Source: Candidatus Aenigmatarchaeota archaeon
GTDB taxonomy: Archaea > Aenigmatarchaeota > Aenigmatarchaeia > CG10238-14
Reading direction: 5' to 3'
NCBI GenBank assembly: GCA_017610225.1
Contig: JAFCCM010000027.1
Coordinates: 1-25,087 of the forward strand
Length of the DNA: 25,087 nucleotides
Part shown: one piece after another, positions 13,686 through 21,265 of the stretch
Position numbering within the stretch: the stretch's first letter is position 1
Layout of the letters: every line of letters starts with the position of its first letter
Made by a program: the position numbers and the translations under genes
Notes under the pieces: model-generated
The model's database searches: none
Told to the model about the DNA's origin: nothing
The model's input: only the letters and a program-made list of their open reading frames with translations

Positions 13686-14585
13686 TTACATACTTCTCAA
13701 TCTTTTAATCCTATCATCAATATCCGGATGAGTTGACAAAGCAGCAGAAACTTTTTTACCAGAAAATGGATTAGCAATAAACAATGGGGCGACTGCTCTA
13801 CTAACCTTCAATCCTTTATGATTATATTTTTTGATTTTTTCTAACGCTGATGCAAGACCTTCAGGATATCTGGTTAGAAAAGCTCCGGAAGAATCAGCCA
13901 AATACTCTCTTTTCCTGGAAATAGCAAGTTGAATAAGTTTAACAAAAATTGGAGCAAGAATTGCAAATACTAATCCGACTATAAGAAGAACACCACCTCC
14001 TCGATTGTTACGACCTCTACTTCTTCCTCCACCGTACCAAAGACTTCTCCCAAATATATCAGCAATAATAACAATCATCCCGACAAGAACAGCAACTAAG
14101 GTAGCGAACCGAATATCAAAATTCTTAATGTGAGACATTTCATGAGCAATAACACCTTCAAGTTCTGACCTGTTAAGAATCTTCATCATTCCCGTAGTGA
14201 CACAAATCACACCATGTTCTGGATCTCTTCCAGTTGCAAATGCATTTATTTCTGGAGAATCAATCACATAAATTCTTGGAGTAGGTATTCCAGCAGCTAA
14301 AGCTAATTGTTCAACAACATTGACAAGATACCTGTGTTCTTTTCGCGTAGCAGGTCTTGCCTTGACTGCTGCTAAAACAATCTTATCACTGTTATAATAT
14401 GAGACAATTGTAAATACTAAAGAAAATATCAACGCAATTGTTACAAACAGATAAGCAGATGCAGGATCATAAAACATCCCAATAACATAAACAATAAAAA
14501 TAAGAGAAAGAAAAACGACTACCATTAACCCAACAGATTTGAGTTTATTTCTGGATATCTCATCCTGAACGTTTAGTCTTTTCAT
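13686..14585 (-). CDS. htpX: HtpX-family membrane zinc metalloprotease (M48)
   Basis: The protein has 299 residues with hydrophobic segments near 18-37, 42-62, 160-178 and 198-220. The M48 zinc site is HEMSH (148-152) with the third ligand E227 in REYLAD. The family is an integral-membrane protease that degrades misfolded membrane proteins, with its active site in the cytoplasm. A Gly/Arg-rich loop (GGGRSRGRNNRGGG) separates the last two hydrophobic segments. It starts 8 nt after lemA, and the lemA-htpX pair is widely conserved in bacteria and archaea. Confidence 0.95.
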   Translation of the reverse strand: MKRLNVQDEISRNKLKSVGLMVVVFLSLIFIVYVIGMFYDPASAYLFVTIALIFSLVFTIVSYYNSDKIVLAAVKARPATRKEHRYLVNVVEQLALAAGIPTPRIYVIDSPEINAFATGRDPEHGVICVTTGMMKILNRSELEGVIAHEMSHIKNFDIRFATLVAVLVGMIVIIADIFGRSLWYGGGRSRGRNNRGGGVLLIVGLVFAILAPIFVKLIQLAISRKREYLADSSGAFLTRYPEGLASALEKIKKYNHKGLKVSRAVAPLFIANPFSGKKVSAALSTHPDIDDRIKRLRSM

Positions 14586-14593
14586 TCAATCAA

Positions 14594-15139
14594 CTAGAAT
14601 TTTACTTTCACTGGCTTTCTTTCTACTGCTGTTATTTCTAGGTGTTTTTTCTTTTTCTTTCCTAACATCCCTGCAAACATTAGTCCTGGAAATGTTGACA
14701 CTAGATTATTGTATGTTAGTATAGAATCATTGTAAAATTGTCTTGAGTATGCAATTTTGTTTTCCACACCCGCTAGTTCTTCCTGAAGCATCATGAAATT
14801 TTCATTTGCTCTTAGTTTAGGGTAATTCTCTGCCAACGCAAAAATAGTCTTCAACGCACCTGTTATTTGATTGTTTGCTTTCACCTTTTCTTCGTCTGTT
14901 TTTGCACCTAACATTCTTTCCCTGGCTTTTGTTACTTTTGATATTACGTCTTTCTCGTGTTTCATATATCCCTTAACTGCTTCTACAAGATTAGGGACTA
15001 AATCCACCCTCTTTTTTAACTGCACATCTATCTGCGACCATGCATTGTCTACTCTGTTTCCAAGCCTGATTATTCTGTTGATATAATATACTACTACTAA
15101 AGCGACCAAAATAATTAATCCTATTATCAGCCCTAACAT
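14594..15139 (-). CDS. lemA: LemA family protein
   Basis: The 181-residue protein has one N-terminal membrane helix (residues 2-21, LGLIIGLIILVALVVVYY) followed by a long helical bundle. Family signatures are NRVDNAWSQIDVQLKKRVDL, VPNLVEAVKGYMKHE, YPKLRANENFMMLQEELAG and RQFYNDSILTYNN. The topology is a short lumenal or external N-terminus with a helical body on the opposite side. Its biochemical role is not settled. Its position directly upstream of htpX suggests joint action in membrane quality control. ATG 15139 gives the canonical family start. Confidence 0.95.
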   Translation of the reverse strand: MLGLIIGLIILVALVVVYYINRIIRLGNRVDNAWSQIDVQLKKRVDLVPNLVEAVKGYMKHEKDVISKVTKARERMLGAKTDEEKVKANNQITGALKTIFALAENYPKLRANENFMMLQEELAGVENKIAYSRQFYNDSILTYNNLVSTFPGLMFAGMLGKKKKKHLEITAVERKPVKVKF

Positions 15140-15186
15140 GTTATATCACATCTATTATTAGAATTGGTTTAATAAAATATTATAAG

Positions 15187-15768
15187 TTACTCTTCTGCAA
15201 TAAATTCTTCTTTTTTGTATGTGAATTCCTTTTCTCCCCTACTTTTCATTATTTCCTTTGCAAGCAACCAGTAGACTAGTCCAAGGGATTTTCTACCTTT
15301 ATTGTTGCACGGAATAACTAAATCAATATTTCTTGTATCATTAAAAGTGTCACATAAGGCAACTACAGGTATTCTTGAATCCACAGCCTCTTTCAAAGCT
15401 TGTTTATCAGACATAGGATCTGTTAATAGTATAACATCAGGTTCCAAAAACTTACTGTAATTAGGATTGGTTAGAGTACCAGGCATAAATCTTCCTAGGA
15501 TAGAATCTGCACCAATTATTTCGGCAAGTTTTCTAACACCTTTATGTGAATTTGTTTTCCTACCGACAATAAGGATTTTTTTGTTTTTTACAAGAAACTT
15601 TGTTGCGATTGCAATTCTTTTGTCGAGCAATTTCAAGTTTAAGACAGATAACCCATCATCTCTTATCTTGTAAATAAACTTTTTCATACTAGCAGTCTTT
15701 GACTTCATACCTATATGCACACCGCATGAAAGGTAATCTTCTTGTGGTATCAATAATTTCTCAACCAT
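15187..15768 (-). CDS. rpsB: Small ribosomal subunit protein uS2
   Basis: The 193 residues match archaeal uS2: LLIPQEDYLSCGVHIGMKSKT, KFIYKIRDDGLSVLNLKLLDKRI, KILIVGRKTNSHKGV, GRFMPGTLTNP, EPDVILLTDPMSDKQA and the conserved IPVVALCDTFNDTRNIDLVIPCNNKGRKSL. The start has AGGTTGA upstream. It lies 4 nt after the PAC2 gene and is the last gene of the aIF2-alpha/PAC2/uS2 run. Archaeal uS2 more often sits with rpoN, rpoK and eno, so this neighbourhood is rearranged. Confidence 0.96.
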   Translation of the reverse strand: MVEKLLIPQEDYLSCGVHIGMKSKTASMKKFIYKIRDDGLSVLNLKLLDKRIAIATKFLVKNKKILIVGRKTNSHKGVRKLAEIIGADSILGRFMPGTLTNPNYSKFLEPDVILLTDPMSDKQALKEAVDSRIPVVALCDTFNDTRNIDLVIPCNNKGRKSLGLVYWLLAKEIMKSRGEKEFTYKKEEFIAEE

Positions 15769-15772
15769 TTAA

Positions 15773-16579
15773 TCAACCTATATATTTTAAATCTTCTTTA
15801 TCTCCTTTTCCTCTTCCTATTTCTTCTGCAAGCATTTGTGATAAGGCTTTTGACTGAACTTTTTGGATTTTGCTCATGAATTTTTCCATCTCTTTTATCT
15901 TGTCTTGTAGTTCAGACATATCGATTTTAACGTTTAATATCTTAACTAAAACTTTTAAGATTATCTCTGCTGTTTTTGGATCAGGTATTTCTGGCATTCC
16001 TGACGTTTCCCCCAGTAAACATAAACCATCCATGTCTCTATATCTACCTAAACCCAGTAAAAGACCAGAGGCCCCGATTATTGTTCCAACTTTACTCCCG
16101 GTATCAAAATCTATACCAATTTTTTCATATTTTTTAATAACTTTAGGGTTACTGACGGCCCCGATAAGTTTATCATTCTTTTCTTTGGCTTGAACACTTA
16201 AACCAGCAGTAGTGATTATATCTTTAACTCCGAGTTTTTCAAGAAGGTCAAGGATTGTTTCTACAATTTCATAATGTCCTACTGGATCTACACTTTGACT
16301 ATCACCTATCAGAAAAACAATATCTCTTTGTTTTTTGTCTTTAGATTTCCAGTAATAAAATTCATTTTTTAACACATGAACAGCCGAACTTTGATGTATA
16401 AGCACAAAAGGCATGAAGTGAGAAGACATCAATTCCGCAAATTTTTTTGCTTTTAATTCTTCAAGTAAATAACCAACTGCTATTCTACCAACATTTCCAA
16501 CACCAGGTAACCCTTCGATGAAAATTGGGTTATTTAGTTTTGGTAATTCTCCTATTAATCTTATTTTTGTTCCATTCAT
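15773..16579 (-). CDS. PAC2 family protein (proteasome assembly chaperone-like)
   Basis: The 268 residues show the PAC2 pattern: NPIFIEGLPGVGNVGRIAVGYL, LIHQSSAVHVLKNEFYYW, IVFLIGDSQSVDPVGHYEI, IITTAGLSV, TIIGASGLLLGLG and LCLLGETSGMPEIPDPKTA. A C-terminal coiled coil is likely (KIDMSELQDKIKEMEKFM onward). Archaeal homologues such as PbaA/PbaB are linked to proteasome assembly. The gene abuts aIF2-alpha with no gap and has GGAGATGA as Shine-Dalgarno. In many archaea nop10 lies between aIF2-alpha and this gene; it is missing here. Confidence 0.9.
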   Translation of the reverse strand: MNGTKIRLIGELPKLNNPIFIEGLPGVGNVGRIAVGYLLEELKAKKFAELMSSHFMPFVLIHQSSAVHVLKNEFYYWKSKDKKQRDIVFLIGDSQSVDPVGHYEIVETILDLLEKLGVKDIITTAGLSVQAKEKNDKLIGAVSNPKVIKKYEKIGIDFDTGSKVGTIIGASGLLLGLGRYRDMDGLCLLGETSGMPEIPDPKTAEIILKVLVKILNVKIDMSELQDKIKEMEKFMSKIQKVQSKALSQMLAEEIGRGKGDKEDLKYIG

Positions 16580-17353
16580 TTAATCATCTCCTATTTTAAA
16601 ATTTGCTTCCCCGTCTTTTATGGTTAGGATTTCCTTTTCCAAATTTTCCCTAAGATTTTTTTCTGTTTGTTTGGGATCATTCGTTTTTATCTCTATACTA
16701 TATCTAGGAGCACTGATATATTTTATCTTCCATTTATATTTGTCATGTAAATTATTAAGAAATTCTTTTACCCTTTCAACACCATCTCCTGTGAAAAATT
16801 TCAATTCGAGAATGGCTTTGATATTGATTTCTTTCTTTTGAATATTTTCTTTTGCAATCTCTTCCATGATTTTTATATATTTTGGATTAACGCCCCTCCT
16901 AACCAATTGCTCTGGGTTTTCATTAGCAAGATTGAATGCAGCGAACATATCCCCAAATATTTCCTGGAGTTCATAACCTATTTTTTCATATGCTTCATCT
17001 ATCGATTCAATTCCTAACTTTTTCCCAACAAGTCCAAGCATTTTTTCTGCTCTTTCTTCTTGTTTGTAGTCTTGAAGTTTCTTTTCCTTTGCTTTTTTGG
17101 ATAATCTTTTCAGACTTAGGTTTATATGACCTTTTTCTAGATCAACTCTCATAACTTTTGCTGCATACTGTTTGTTTTGTTTGACAAATTTTCTAATATC
17201 TCTGACCCATCTTCCAGACACTTCTGAGACGTGGATCATTCCTTCTTTTCTAGGATATTCGTTTAACGTGCATAAAGCAGAATAAGGTGTGATAGTTTTA
17301 ACAGTGACTAAAACAACTTCTCCTGTTGTTGGGAAACCTTTTCTTTTGACCAT
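16580..17353 (-). CDS. eif2a: Translation initiation factor aIF2 subunit alpha
   Basis: The 257 residues have the three-part aIF2-alpha layout. An S1/OB domain covers about 8-85 (GEVVLVTVKTITPYSALCTL, KEGMIHVSEVSGRWVRDIRKFV, AKVMRVDLEKGHINLSLKRL). A helical domain follows (about 90-170), and then an alpha/beta domain that contacts aIF2-gamma (AILELKFFTGDGVERVKEFL, IKYISAPRYSIEIKTNDP). It is part of the heterotrimer that delivers initiator Met-tRNA to the small subunit. ATG 17353 is the only sensible start. It leads the PAC2-uS2 run. The usual archaeal upstream neighbours eL42 and eS27 are not here. Confidence 0.95.
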   Translation of the reverse strand: MVKRKGFPTTGEVVLVTVKTITPYSALCTLNEYPRKEGMIHVSEVSGRWVRDIRKFVKQNKQYAAKVMRVDLEKGHINLSLKRLSKKAKEKKLQDYKQEERAEKMLGLVGKKLGIESIDEAYEKIGYELQEIFGDMFAAFNLANENPEQLVRRGVNPKYIKIMEEIAKENIQKKEINIKAILELKFFTGDGVERVKEFLNNLHDKYKWKIKYISAPRYSIEIKTNDPKQTEKNLRENLEKEILTIKDGEANFKIGDD

Positions 17354-17399
17354 AATTATCTACAATATGTGATATTTGAAGATTTAAATTAGTTTAGAA

Positions 17400-17855
17400 T
17401 CAACGCCTGAACTTTGGTAGAATAAACCCAACCTTCTTTTTGTAGTTTTTCCATTGTTTCCCAAACTTCTTTTCTAGATATTTTTCTTCCTTTTTTGACC
17501 TTATTATCAGGATTACACAAAATGCGATTAACAATGGTATAGCTTCTAGACTTTGAAAAAATATCTCAGCACCTATCGCTATCATAATCCAGGAGGAGAA
17601 CATGGGGTGTCTGACTATTCTATAAGGGCCTTTTGTCTGAAGTTTGATTTTTGGTTTGATGTCTCTATAATGTACACCACCGAGATATTTTATTGAAACC
17701 ATCCAGAATAAAAATCCAAATAACATGAGGAAAGCACCGATGATTTCATGGATTAGTGGAATATTAGAAGATGTTCTTATTAACGAGAAATAGAATGCTA
17801 AAAGACATAGAACAGTTGGAGTGTAGATTAGGATATTGTCTGTTATTTTTCTCAT
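17400..17855 (-). CDS. Isoprenylcysteine carboxyl methyltransferase-like membrane protein
   Basis: This 151-residue integral membrane protein has about four hydrophobic segments (LIYTPTVLCLLAFYFSLI, IIGAFLMLFGFLFWMVSI, FSSWIMIAIGAEIFF, IPLLIAFCVILII). The ICMT/PEMT SAM-binding signature is TKGPYRIVRHPMFSSW followed by EEKYLEKKFGKQWKNYKKKV. Family members methylate lipids or prenylated substrates at the membrane. Archaeal homologues have no confirmed substrate. It is transcribed on its own or upstream of the aIF2-alpha run, which begins 46 bp downstream. Confidence 0.85.
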   Translation of the reverse strand: MRKITDNILIYTPTVLCLLAFYFSLIRTSSNIPLIHEIIGAFLMLFGFLFWMVSIKYLGGVHYRDIKPKIKLQTKGPYRIVRHPMFSSWIMIAIGAEIFFQSLEAIPLLIAFCVILIIRSKKEEKYLEKKFGKQWKNYKKKVGFILPKFRR

Positions 17856-17951
17856 GATATTATTTTTGTGTTTTTGGGATTAAAAGTTGATGTAGAATAT
17901 GTGTTTTTTTTTGTTTATGGTTAAATATTTGGAATTTTTCAATTCTTCCTA

Positions 17952-18251
17952 TTAAAATCCTCTTCTTTTCATTCTTCCGTTGTAACGTGGTGTCGTTGAA
18001 AATGGTATTGGTCTTTTAGGAACATAGACATCTCCAATTACACGAACCTCATATCGAGTACCTTCTCTAGTGCCAAAGGGGTTGCATATTTCACGGGACG
18101 TAGTACTAACATGTCGAACCTCACTTACAGTAGCAAGACTTCCATGTAACCTCCGAGCTGCAACATGAATATTATTTTTAGCGGCATTTCTACATGCTGA
18201 TTTAAAAGAATTTCCATAACCAGTAGCTGTAACTCTACCCACTCTTACCAT
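17952..18251 (-). CDS. Small basic protein of unknown function
   Basis: I do not recognise this 99-residue protein. It is Arg-rich and Lys-poor relative to its neighbours, with no membrane segment or signal. The N-terminal pattern VRVGRVTATGYGNSFKSACRNAAKNN, a predicted helix after a beta strand, then RYEVRVIGDVYVP suggests a small alpha/beta fold. The ATGYG...A...A spacing is vaguely LPP20-like, but I would not assign it. The tail (RPIPFSTTPRYNGRMKRRGF) is basic and likely disordered, which would suit RNA or DNA binding. A strong TATA-like ATTTATAAAT lies about 33 bp upstream and GAGGT precedes the ATG, so it is probably well expressed. Confidence 0.65.
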   Translation of the reverse strand: MVRVGRVTATGYGNSFKSACRNAAKNNIHVAARRLHGSLATVSEVRHVSTTSREICNPFGTREGTRYEVRVIGDVYVPKRPIPFSTTPRYNGRMKRRGF

Positions 18252-18281
18252 AAACCTCTATTTTATTATTTAGAGAGATAA

Positions 18282-18292
18282 TAATTTATAAA
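18282..18292 (-). promoter_or_regulatory. TATA box for the small basic protein gene
   Basis: The symmetric AATTTATAAATT-like stretch lies about 33 bp before the ATG at 18251. A Shine-Dalgarno GAGGT lies between, which fits a short 5' leader. Confidence 0.5.
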
Positions 18293-18343
18293 TTAACTCT
18301 CTATTTCCCATTTATTAACTAACATATTTAACTACAGAAGTCA

Positions 18344-18429
18344 TGCAGGAGGAGAGATTCGAACTCTCGAACCCACTAAGGGACTGGCTCCTAAGGCCAG
18401 TTCATTTGACCAGACTTTGATACCCCTGC
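18344..18429 (-). tRNA. tRNA-Leu (anticodon UAG)
   Basis: Acceptor strands GCAGGGG and CTCCTGC pair with one G-U, and the discriminator is A. The anticodon stem is CTGGC/GCCAG around the loop CTTAGGA, giving UAG. The long variable arm (CCCTTAGTGGG) marks a class II tRNA, and the T arm is GAGAG/CTCTC around TTCGAAT. The D loop is ordinary, with no insertion, and CCA is not encoded. A TATA-like element (about 18450-18464) lies near 30 bp upstream. Confidence 0.95.
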
Positions 18430-18518
18430 TTGACTAATAGTTGGAAATCAAAAATATTTAAATCAAACAATTCATGACATAATTTATTTTATCTGGATAC
18501 TAATAACCTATTGGTAAC

Positions 18519-19856
18519 ATGAAAAAAATCACTTGGTTTTTAATCTTAGTCCTTCTTTGGACAACTATATTCCTAACATCTCAAAATCTACAAATAAAAC
18601 TATCTTTACTGATTCTTTCCCTTTGTGTGATTCTCTGGACGAGTGAGTTAATCCCTATGTGGATGACTGGGCTAATACCTTTGGTTGCTGGACCTCTGCT
18701 TGGTTTAATTACATTGGATCAGGTCACAAACAATTACTTTGCTCCTGTGATTTTTCTACTTCTTTCAGGTTTTGTTTTTTCCTCAGCAGTCTCAAAATGG
18801 AAAATAGATAAAAAAATTGTATATTCAATAACAAAAATATTTGGAAAAAATGCTAGATTCACAATCCTCGGAATAATACTTGCGACAGCTTTTTTATCAT
18901 TGTTCATGCCAAACACTACATCTACAGCCTTGATGCTTCCTGTTGGTTTAGGAATCCTAGCCGCTACCAGAAACGTCAAAAAACAATTTAGGACTTCTCT
19001 CATGCTTTCGATAGCCTACTCAGCTTCAATCGGTGGAACAGGGGTGTTAATAGGAACTACAACTAACCTAATAGGTGTAGAATACATGATGAGAGAAAAT
19101 ATTCAGATAGGCTTCCTTTCGTGGTCAAAGATGATCTTACCTTTCACTCTTATACTTCTGGTGATTTTATGGCTGTACATGACAAAAAGAACTAAATTAC
19201 CTGAAAAAATTGTCATAGATGTAGAGGATATCAAGTTAAGTTCCCAGGCGAAAGTTGTGATTGCAGTCTTACTATTGACAGTTATTGCTTGGATTATAAG
19301 ACCATTTATTCCTGAAAGATTCAATCTTCCGATAAATGATATTGGTATAGGTGTGGTTTCTGCTTTATCACTCTTCTTCATAAGTTACAAAAGTAAACCC
19401 ATTCTTCAAATAAAGGACACAAAGATACCTTGGGGAATTGTTCTTATGGTCGGTGGTGCTTTAGCGGTTGGAAATATACTCTTGAACACTGGTATATCTG
19501 ATCTGTTTGTTGATGCTATGAGTTTTCTACCAAGGAATAAGTTAGTATTTTTGATTGTAACAGCAGTTATTGCAAACTTTTCGACAGAACTATTGTCTAA
19601 TACAGCCTTATCTGCGACATTAATTCCGATTATTATTCAACTCTACAGATCAGTTGGTTTTGACCCATTTTTAGGAATACTTACTGTTGCTGTTTGCAGT
19701 GATATGGCGTTTATGCTTCCTATAGCTACTCCACCAAATGCTATTGTTTCTAAAAGTAAATCAGTTAATTTCAGGAAGATGATTAGTCATGGTTTTTGGT
19801 TGAATCTGATTGTTATTGTTCTTTGGGTTTTGTATGCTAGTATTTTTCTGGTGTAA
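18519..19856 (+). CDS. DASS/SLC13-family anion transporter
   Basis: This 445-residue polytopic membrane protein has about 11-12 hydrophobic segments. DASS hallmarks are present in both halves: MPNTTSTALMLPVGL (130-144) with IGGTGVLIGTTTN (171-183), and SNTALSATLIPI with MLPIATPPNAIV near the C-terminus. The family moves di- and tricarboxylates, sulfate or phosphate, usually driven by sodium. The exact substrate cannot be read from sequence. It stands alone between tRNA genes. ATG 18519 has no Shine-Dalgarno and lies downstream of an AT-rich promoter-like stretch. Confidence 0.9.
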   Translation: MKKITWFLILVLLWTTIFLTSQNLQIKLSLLILSLCVILWTSELIPMWMTGLIPLVAGPLLGLITLDQVTNNYFAPVIFLLLSGFVFSSAVSKWKIDKKIVYSITKIFGKNARFTILGIILATAFLSLFMPNTTSTALMLPVGLGILAATRNVKKQFRTSLMLSIAYSASIGGTGVLIGTTTNLIGVEYMMRENIQIGFLSWSKMILPFTLILLVILWLYMTKRTKLPEKIVIDVEDIKLSSQAKVVIAVLLLTVIAWIIRPFIPERFNLPINDIGIGVVSALSLFFISYKSKPILQIKDTKIPWGIVLMVGGALAVGNILLNTGISDLFVDAMSFLPRNKLVFLIVTAVIANFSTELLSNTALSATLIPIIIQLYRSVGFDPFLGILTVAVCSDMAFMLPIATPPNAIVSKSKSVNFRKMISHGFWLNLIVIVLWVLYASIFLV

Positions 19857-19864
19857 AAAAAGAG

Positions 19865-19986
19865 TGCTCCCGACGGGATTCGAACCCATGTTTCCCCGAT
19901 AACAAGTTTTTAACTTAGTTATCTCTACGGCTCGAAAGGCCGCTATCCTTACGACTTTATTATTGGCCGGGCTAGACTACGGGAGC
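19865..19986 (-). tRNA. tRNA-Glu (anticodon UUC) with two insertions
   Basis: Acceptor strands GCTCCCG and CGGGAGC pair perfectly, with discriminator A. The anticodon arm is GCGGC-CTTTCGA-GCCGT, giving UUC, and the T arm is ATGGG-TTCGAAT-CCCGT. The molecule is 122 nt, about 46 nt longer than a standard tRNA-Glu. Aligning to the usual archaeal tRNA-Glu places 14 extra bases (19949-19962) in the D loop between positions 21 and 22. The variable region (19890-19926) is 37 nt instead of about 5, and most of the excess is a perfect hairpin. Introns at non-canonical sites would explain both; retained expansion segments or a decaying gene are alternatives. Confidence 0.85.
19890..19926 (-). other. 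Hairpin insertion in the tRNA-Glu variable region
   Basis: On the minus strand GATAAC pairs with GTTATC and AAGTT with AACTT, leaving a single bulged T and an AAA loop, 11 bp in total. tRNA-Glu has a short variable loop in all families I know, so this arm is foreign to the mature tRNA. It is a candidate intron at the 43-48 region. Confidence 0.55.
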
Positions 19987-20027
19987 GTTTATGTTAATTT
20001 ATACCACAAGTTTTTATTTCTTCCGAG

Positions 20028-20120
20028 TGGGCCGAACCGGATTTGAACCGGTGATTTCTGCCACGTCAAGGCAGCGTCTTTTGACCTAATTTCTTAGTTA
20101 ACCAACTGGACCATCGGCCC
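20028..20120 (-). tRNA. tRNA-Val (anticodon GAC) with a D-loop insertion
   Basis: Acceptor strands GGGCCGA and TCGGCCC pair perfectly, with discriminator A. The anticodon arm is CTGCC-TTGACGT-GGCAG, giving GAC, and the T arm is ACCGG-TTCAAAT-CCGGT. The length is 93 nt. Compared with typical archaeal tRNA-Val (GTTGGTTA followed by TGACG), about 19-20 extra bases (20079-20098) sit between position 21 and the 3' D-stem GAC. They contain CTAA-GAAA-TTAG, a 4-bp stem with a GAAA tetraloop. A small non-canonical intron is the likely explanation. The first 23 nt of the tRNA double as the end of the upstream homing-endonuclease ORF. Confidence 0.85.
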
Positions 20121-21177
20121 CCAACTTAAATGGAAGTTTAATATTTTTATATTCTTTGTAAAATTTCGGGGCATCTTTTACATAAACTTTTTGCCCGCTA
20201 ATAAATTTCTTATGAAATCTAACTATATGTTTAAGATTTGAGCTGCCAACTATTTTAAAATATCTTATCACATTGTTCCAAACACCAGTACTTACAAACT
20301 TTTCATTACTTGTTGTAAAAATCTTTAATTTTTGATTCAATTCTTCCACTTGTTTAATTATTATTGGGTTGTTTGACCAAAAATTAACGTAATTTCTTAT
20401 AGAACCATCTGTATCGACTAAACCCCTTAAACAACTACAAGACAAATTTATATTTTTCACTATTACTTCCGGAATTTTGGACTTATTTTTTATTTTATCC
20501 CCATAAGGAAGACCACACGTTTCATGTAAGAATTTACAAATTTTCACAGAACGCAATTCAATATAAATTAAATTTCTCCCCTTCTCTTTCCTTGATGTGG
20601 TTTTTATTTCAAAAAGATTTAAACACAAATTAGATATATAATCAAGATAAGACATTTCATATCTTGGGTCAAAAGAAATCCTCATAAAATATTTTGTAAG
20701 AGTTCCATCTCCTAGGCATATACCGATAAATTCAGCTAATTTTTCATTCATTTTTGGTATTTTGACTTCTTTAATGGTCCTATCAGCAAGATTCCTGGGA
20801 TATTTAACACCAGTAGTCTTTCCCCCCCTCTTTCTCCACAAATTTAGTTTATGTGAATACTTTTTAGTCATGTTTTTATAACCAATTTTGCCTCCTTTAA
20901 CACATCCCCAGTTATCGGGAACTATTCCTTTTATTCCAAATTCTTTCAAATTAATACTAGATTTTTTCGTTAATAAAATTGCGACTTTTGATGGTAATAA
21001 TAAACTCTCATTATAGTATTTTTTCATACTAGAATAGGTCATACCTAAATCTTCATTCAAATCAATCGAAAGTTTTCTTAGAGAAACACCCATTTCTTTG
21101 CAAACTTCATTCAAATATCTTTTTTGTTCATTTTCTTCAAATAAAATTCTCATAAATATAATTATCTTTTTGACCAT
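20098..21177 (-). CDS. LAGLIDADG homing endonuclease with N-terminal HTH
   Basis: The 359 residues hold two LAGLIDADG motifs, EFIGICLGDGTL (149-160) and LRGLVDTDGSI (250-260), so this is a single-chain two-motif enzyme with an acidic residue in each active site. Residues about 20-75 (YLNEVCKEMGVSLRKLSIDL, TYSSMKKYYNE) look like an HTH DNA-binding region. The last residues, GADGPVG and stop, are encoded by the 5' end of tRNA-Val, giving a 23-nt overlap. ATG 21177 is the longest start; ATG 21153 (residue 9) is about 28 bp from the TATATTTATA element and may be the real, leaderless one. The enzyme could drive mobility of tRNA introns or of its own gene. Confidence 0.88.
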   Translation of the reverse strand: MVKKIIIFMRILFEENEQKRYLNEVCKEMGVSLRKLSIDLNEDLGMTYSSMKKYYNESLLLPSKVAILLTKKSSINLKEFGIKGIVPDNWGCVKGGKIGYKNMTKKYSHKLNLWRKRGGKTTGVKYPRNLADRTIKEVKIPKMNEKLAEFIGICLGDGTLTKYFMRISFDPRYEMSYLDYISNLCLNLFEIKTTSRKEKGRNLIYIELRSVKICKFLHETCGLPYGDKIKNKSKIPEVIVKNINLSCSCLRGLVDTDGSIRNYVNFWSNNPIIIKQVEELNQKLKIFTTSNEKFVSTGVWNNVIRYFKIVGSSNLKHIVRFHKKFISGQKVYVKDAPKFYKEYKNIKLPFKLGADGPVG

Positions 21178-21247
21178 ATAAATATATCTTAACTAACTTG
21201 ACTATAGAACTATATTAATTAATCACACTAATGACTTAAACCCTTTC

Positions 21248-21261
21248 TCACGCTGAGGGTG
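21248..21261 (-). repeat. Degenerate copy of the tRNA-Ser 3' end
   Basis: The 14 bases are identical to 21636-21649, which cover the tRNA-Ser discriminator, the 3' acceptor strand and the start of the T stem plus flank. Similarity continues weakly through a T-arm remnant (GGGTTATTTT next to CACCC). The two copies are direct repeats 388 bp apart. This pattern fits an attachment-site duplication left by integration at a tRNA 3' end, or a partial tandem duplication. Confidence 0.5.
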
Positions 21262-21265
21262 AAAA

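Noticed and set aside
19865..19986. tRNA-Glu as a class II tRNA with a natural long variable arm
   Set aside because: Archaeal class II tRNAs are Leu and Ser. The anticodon is UUC, and the D-loop excess would remain unexplained.
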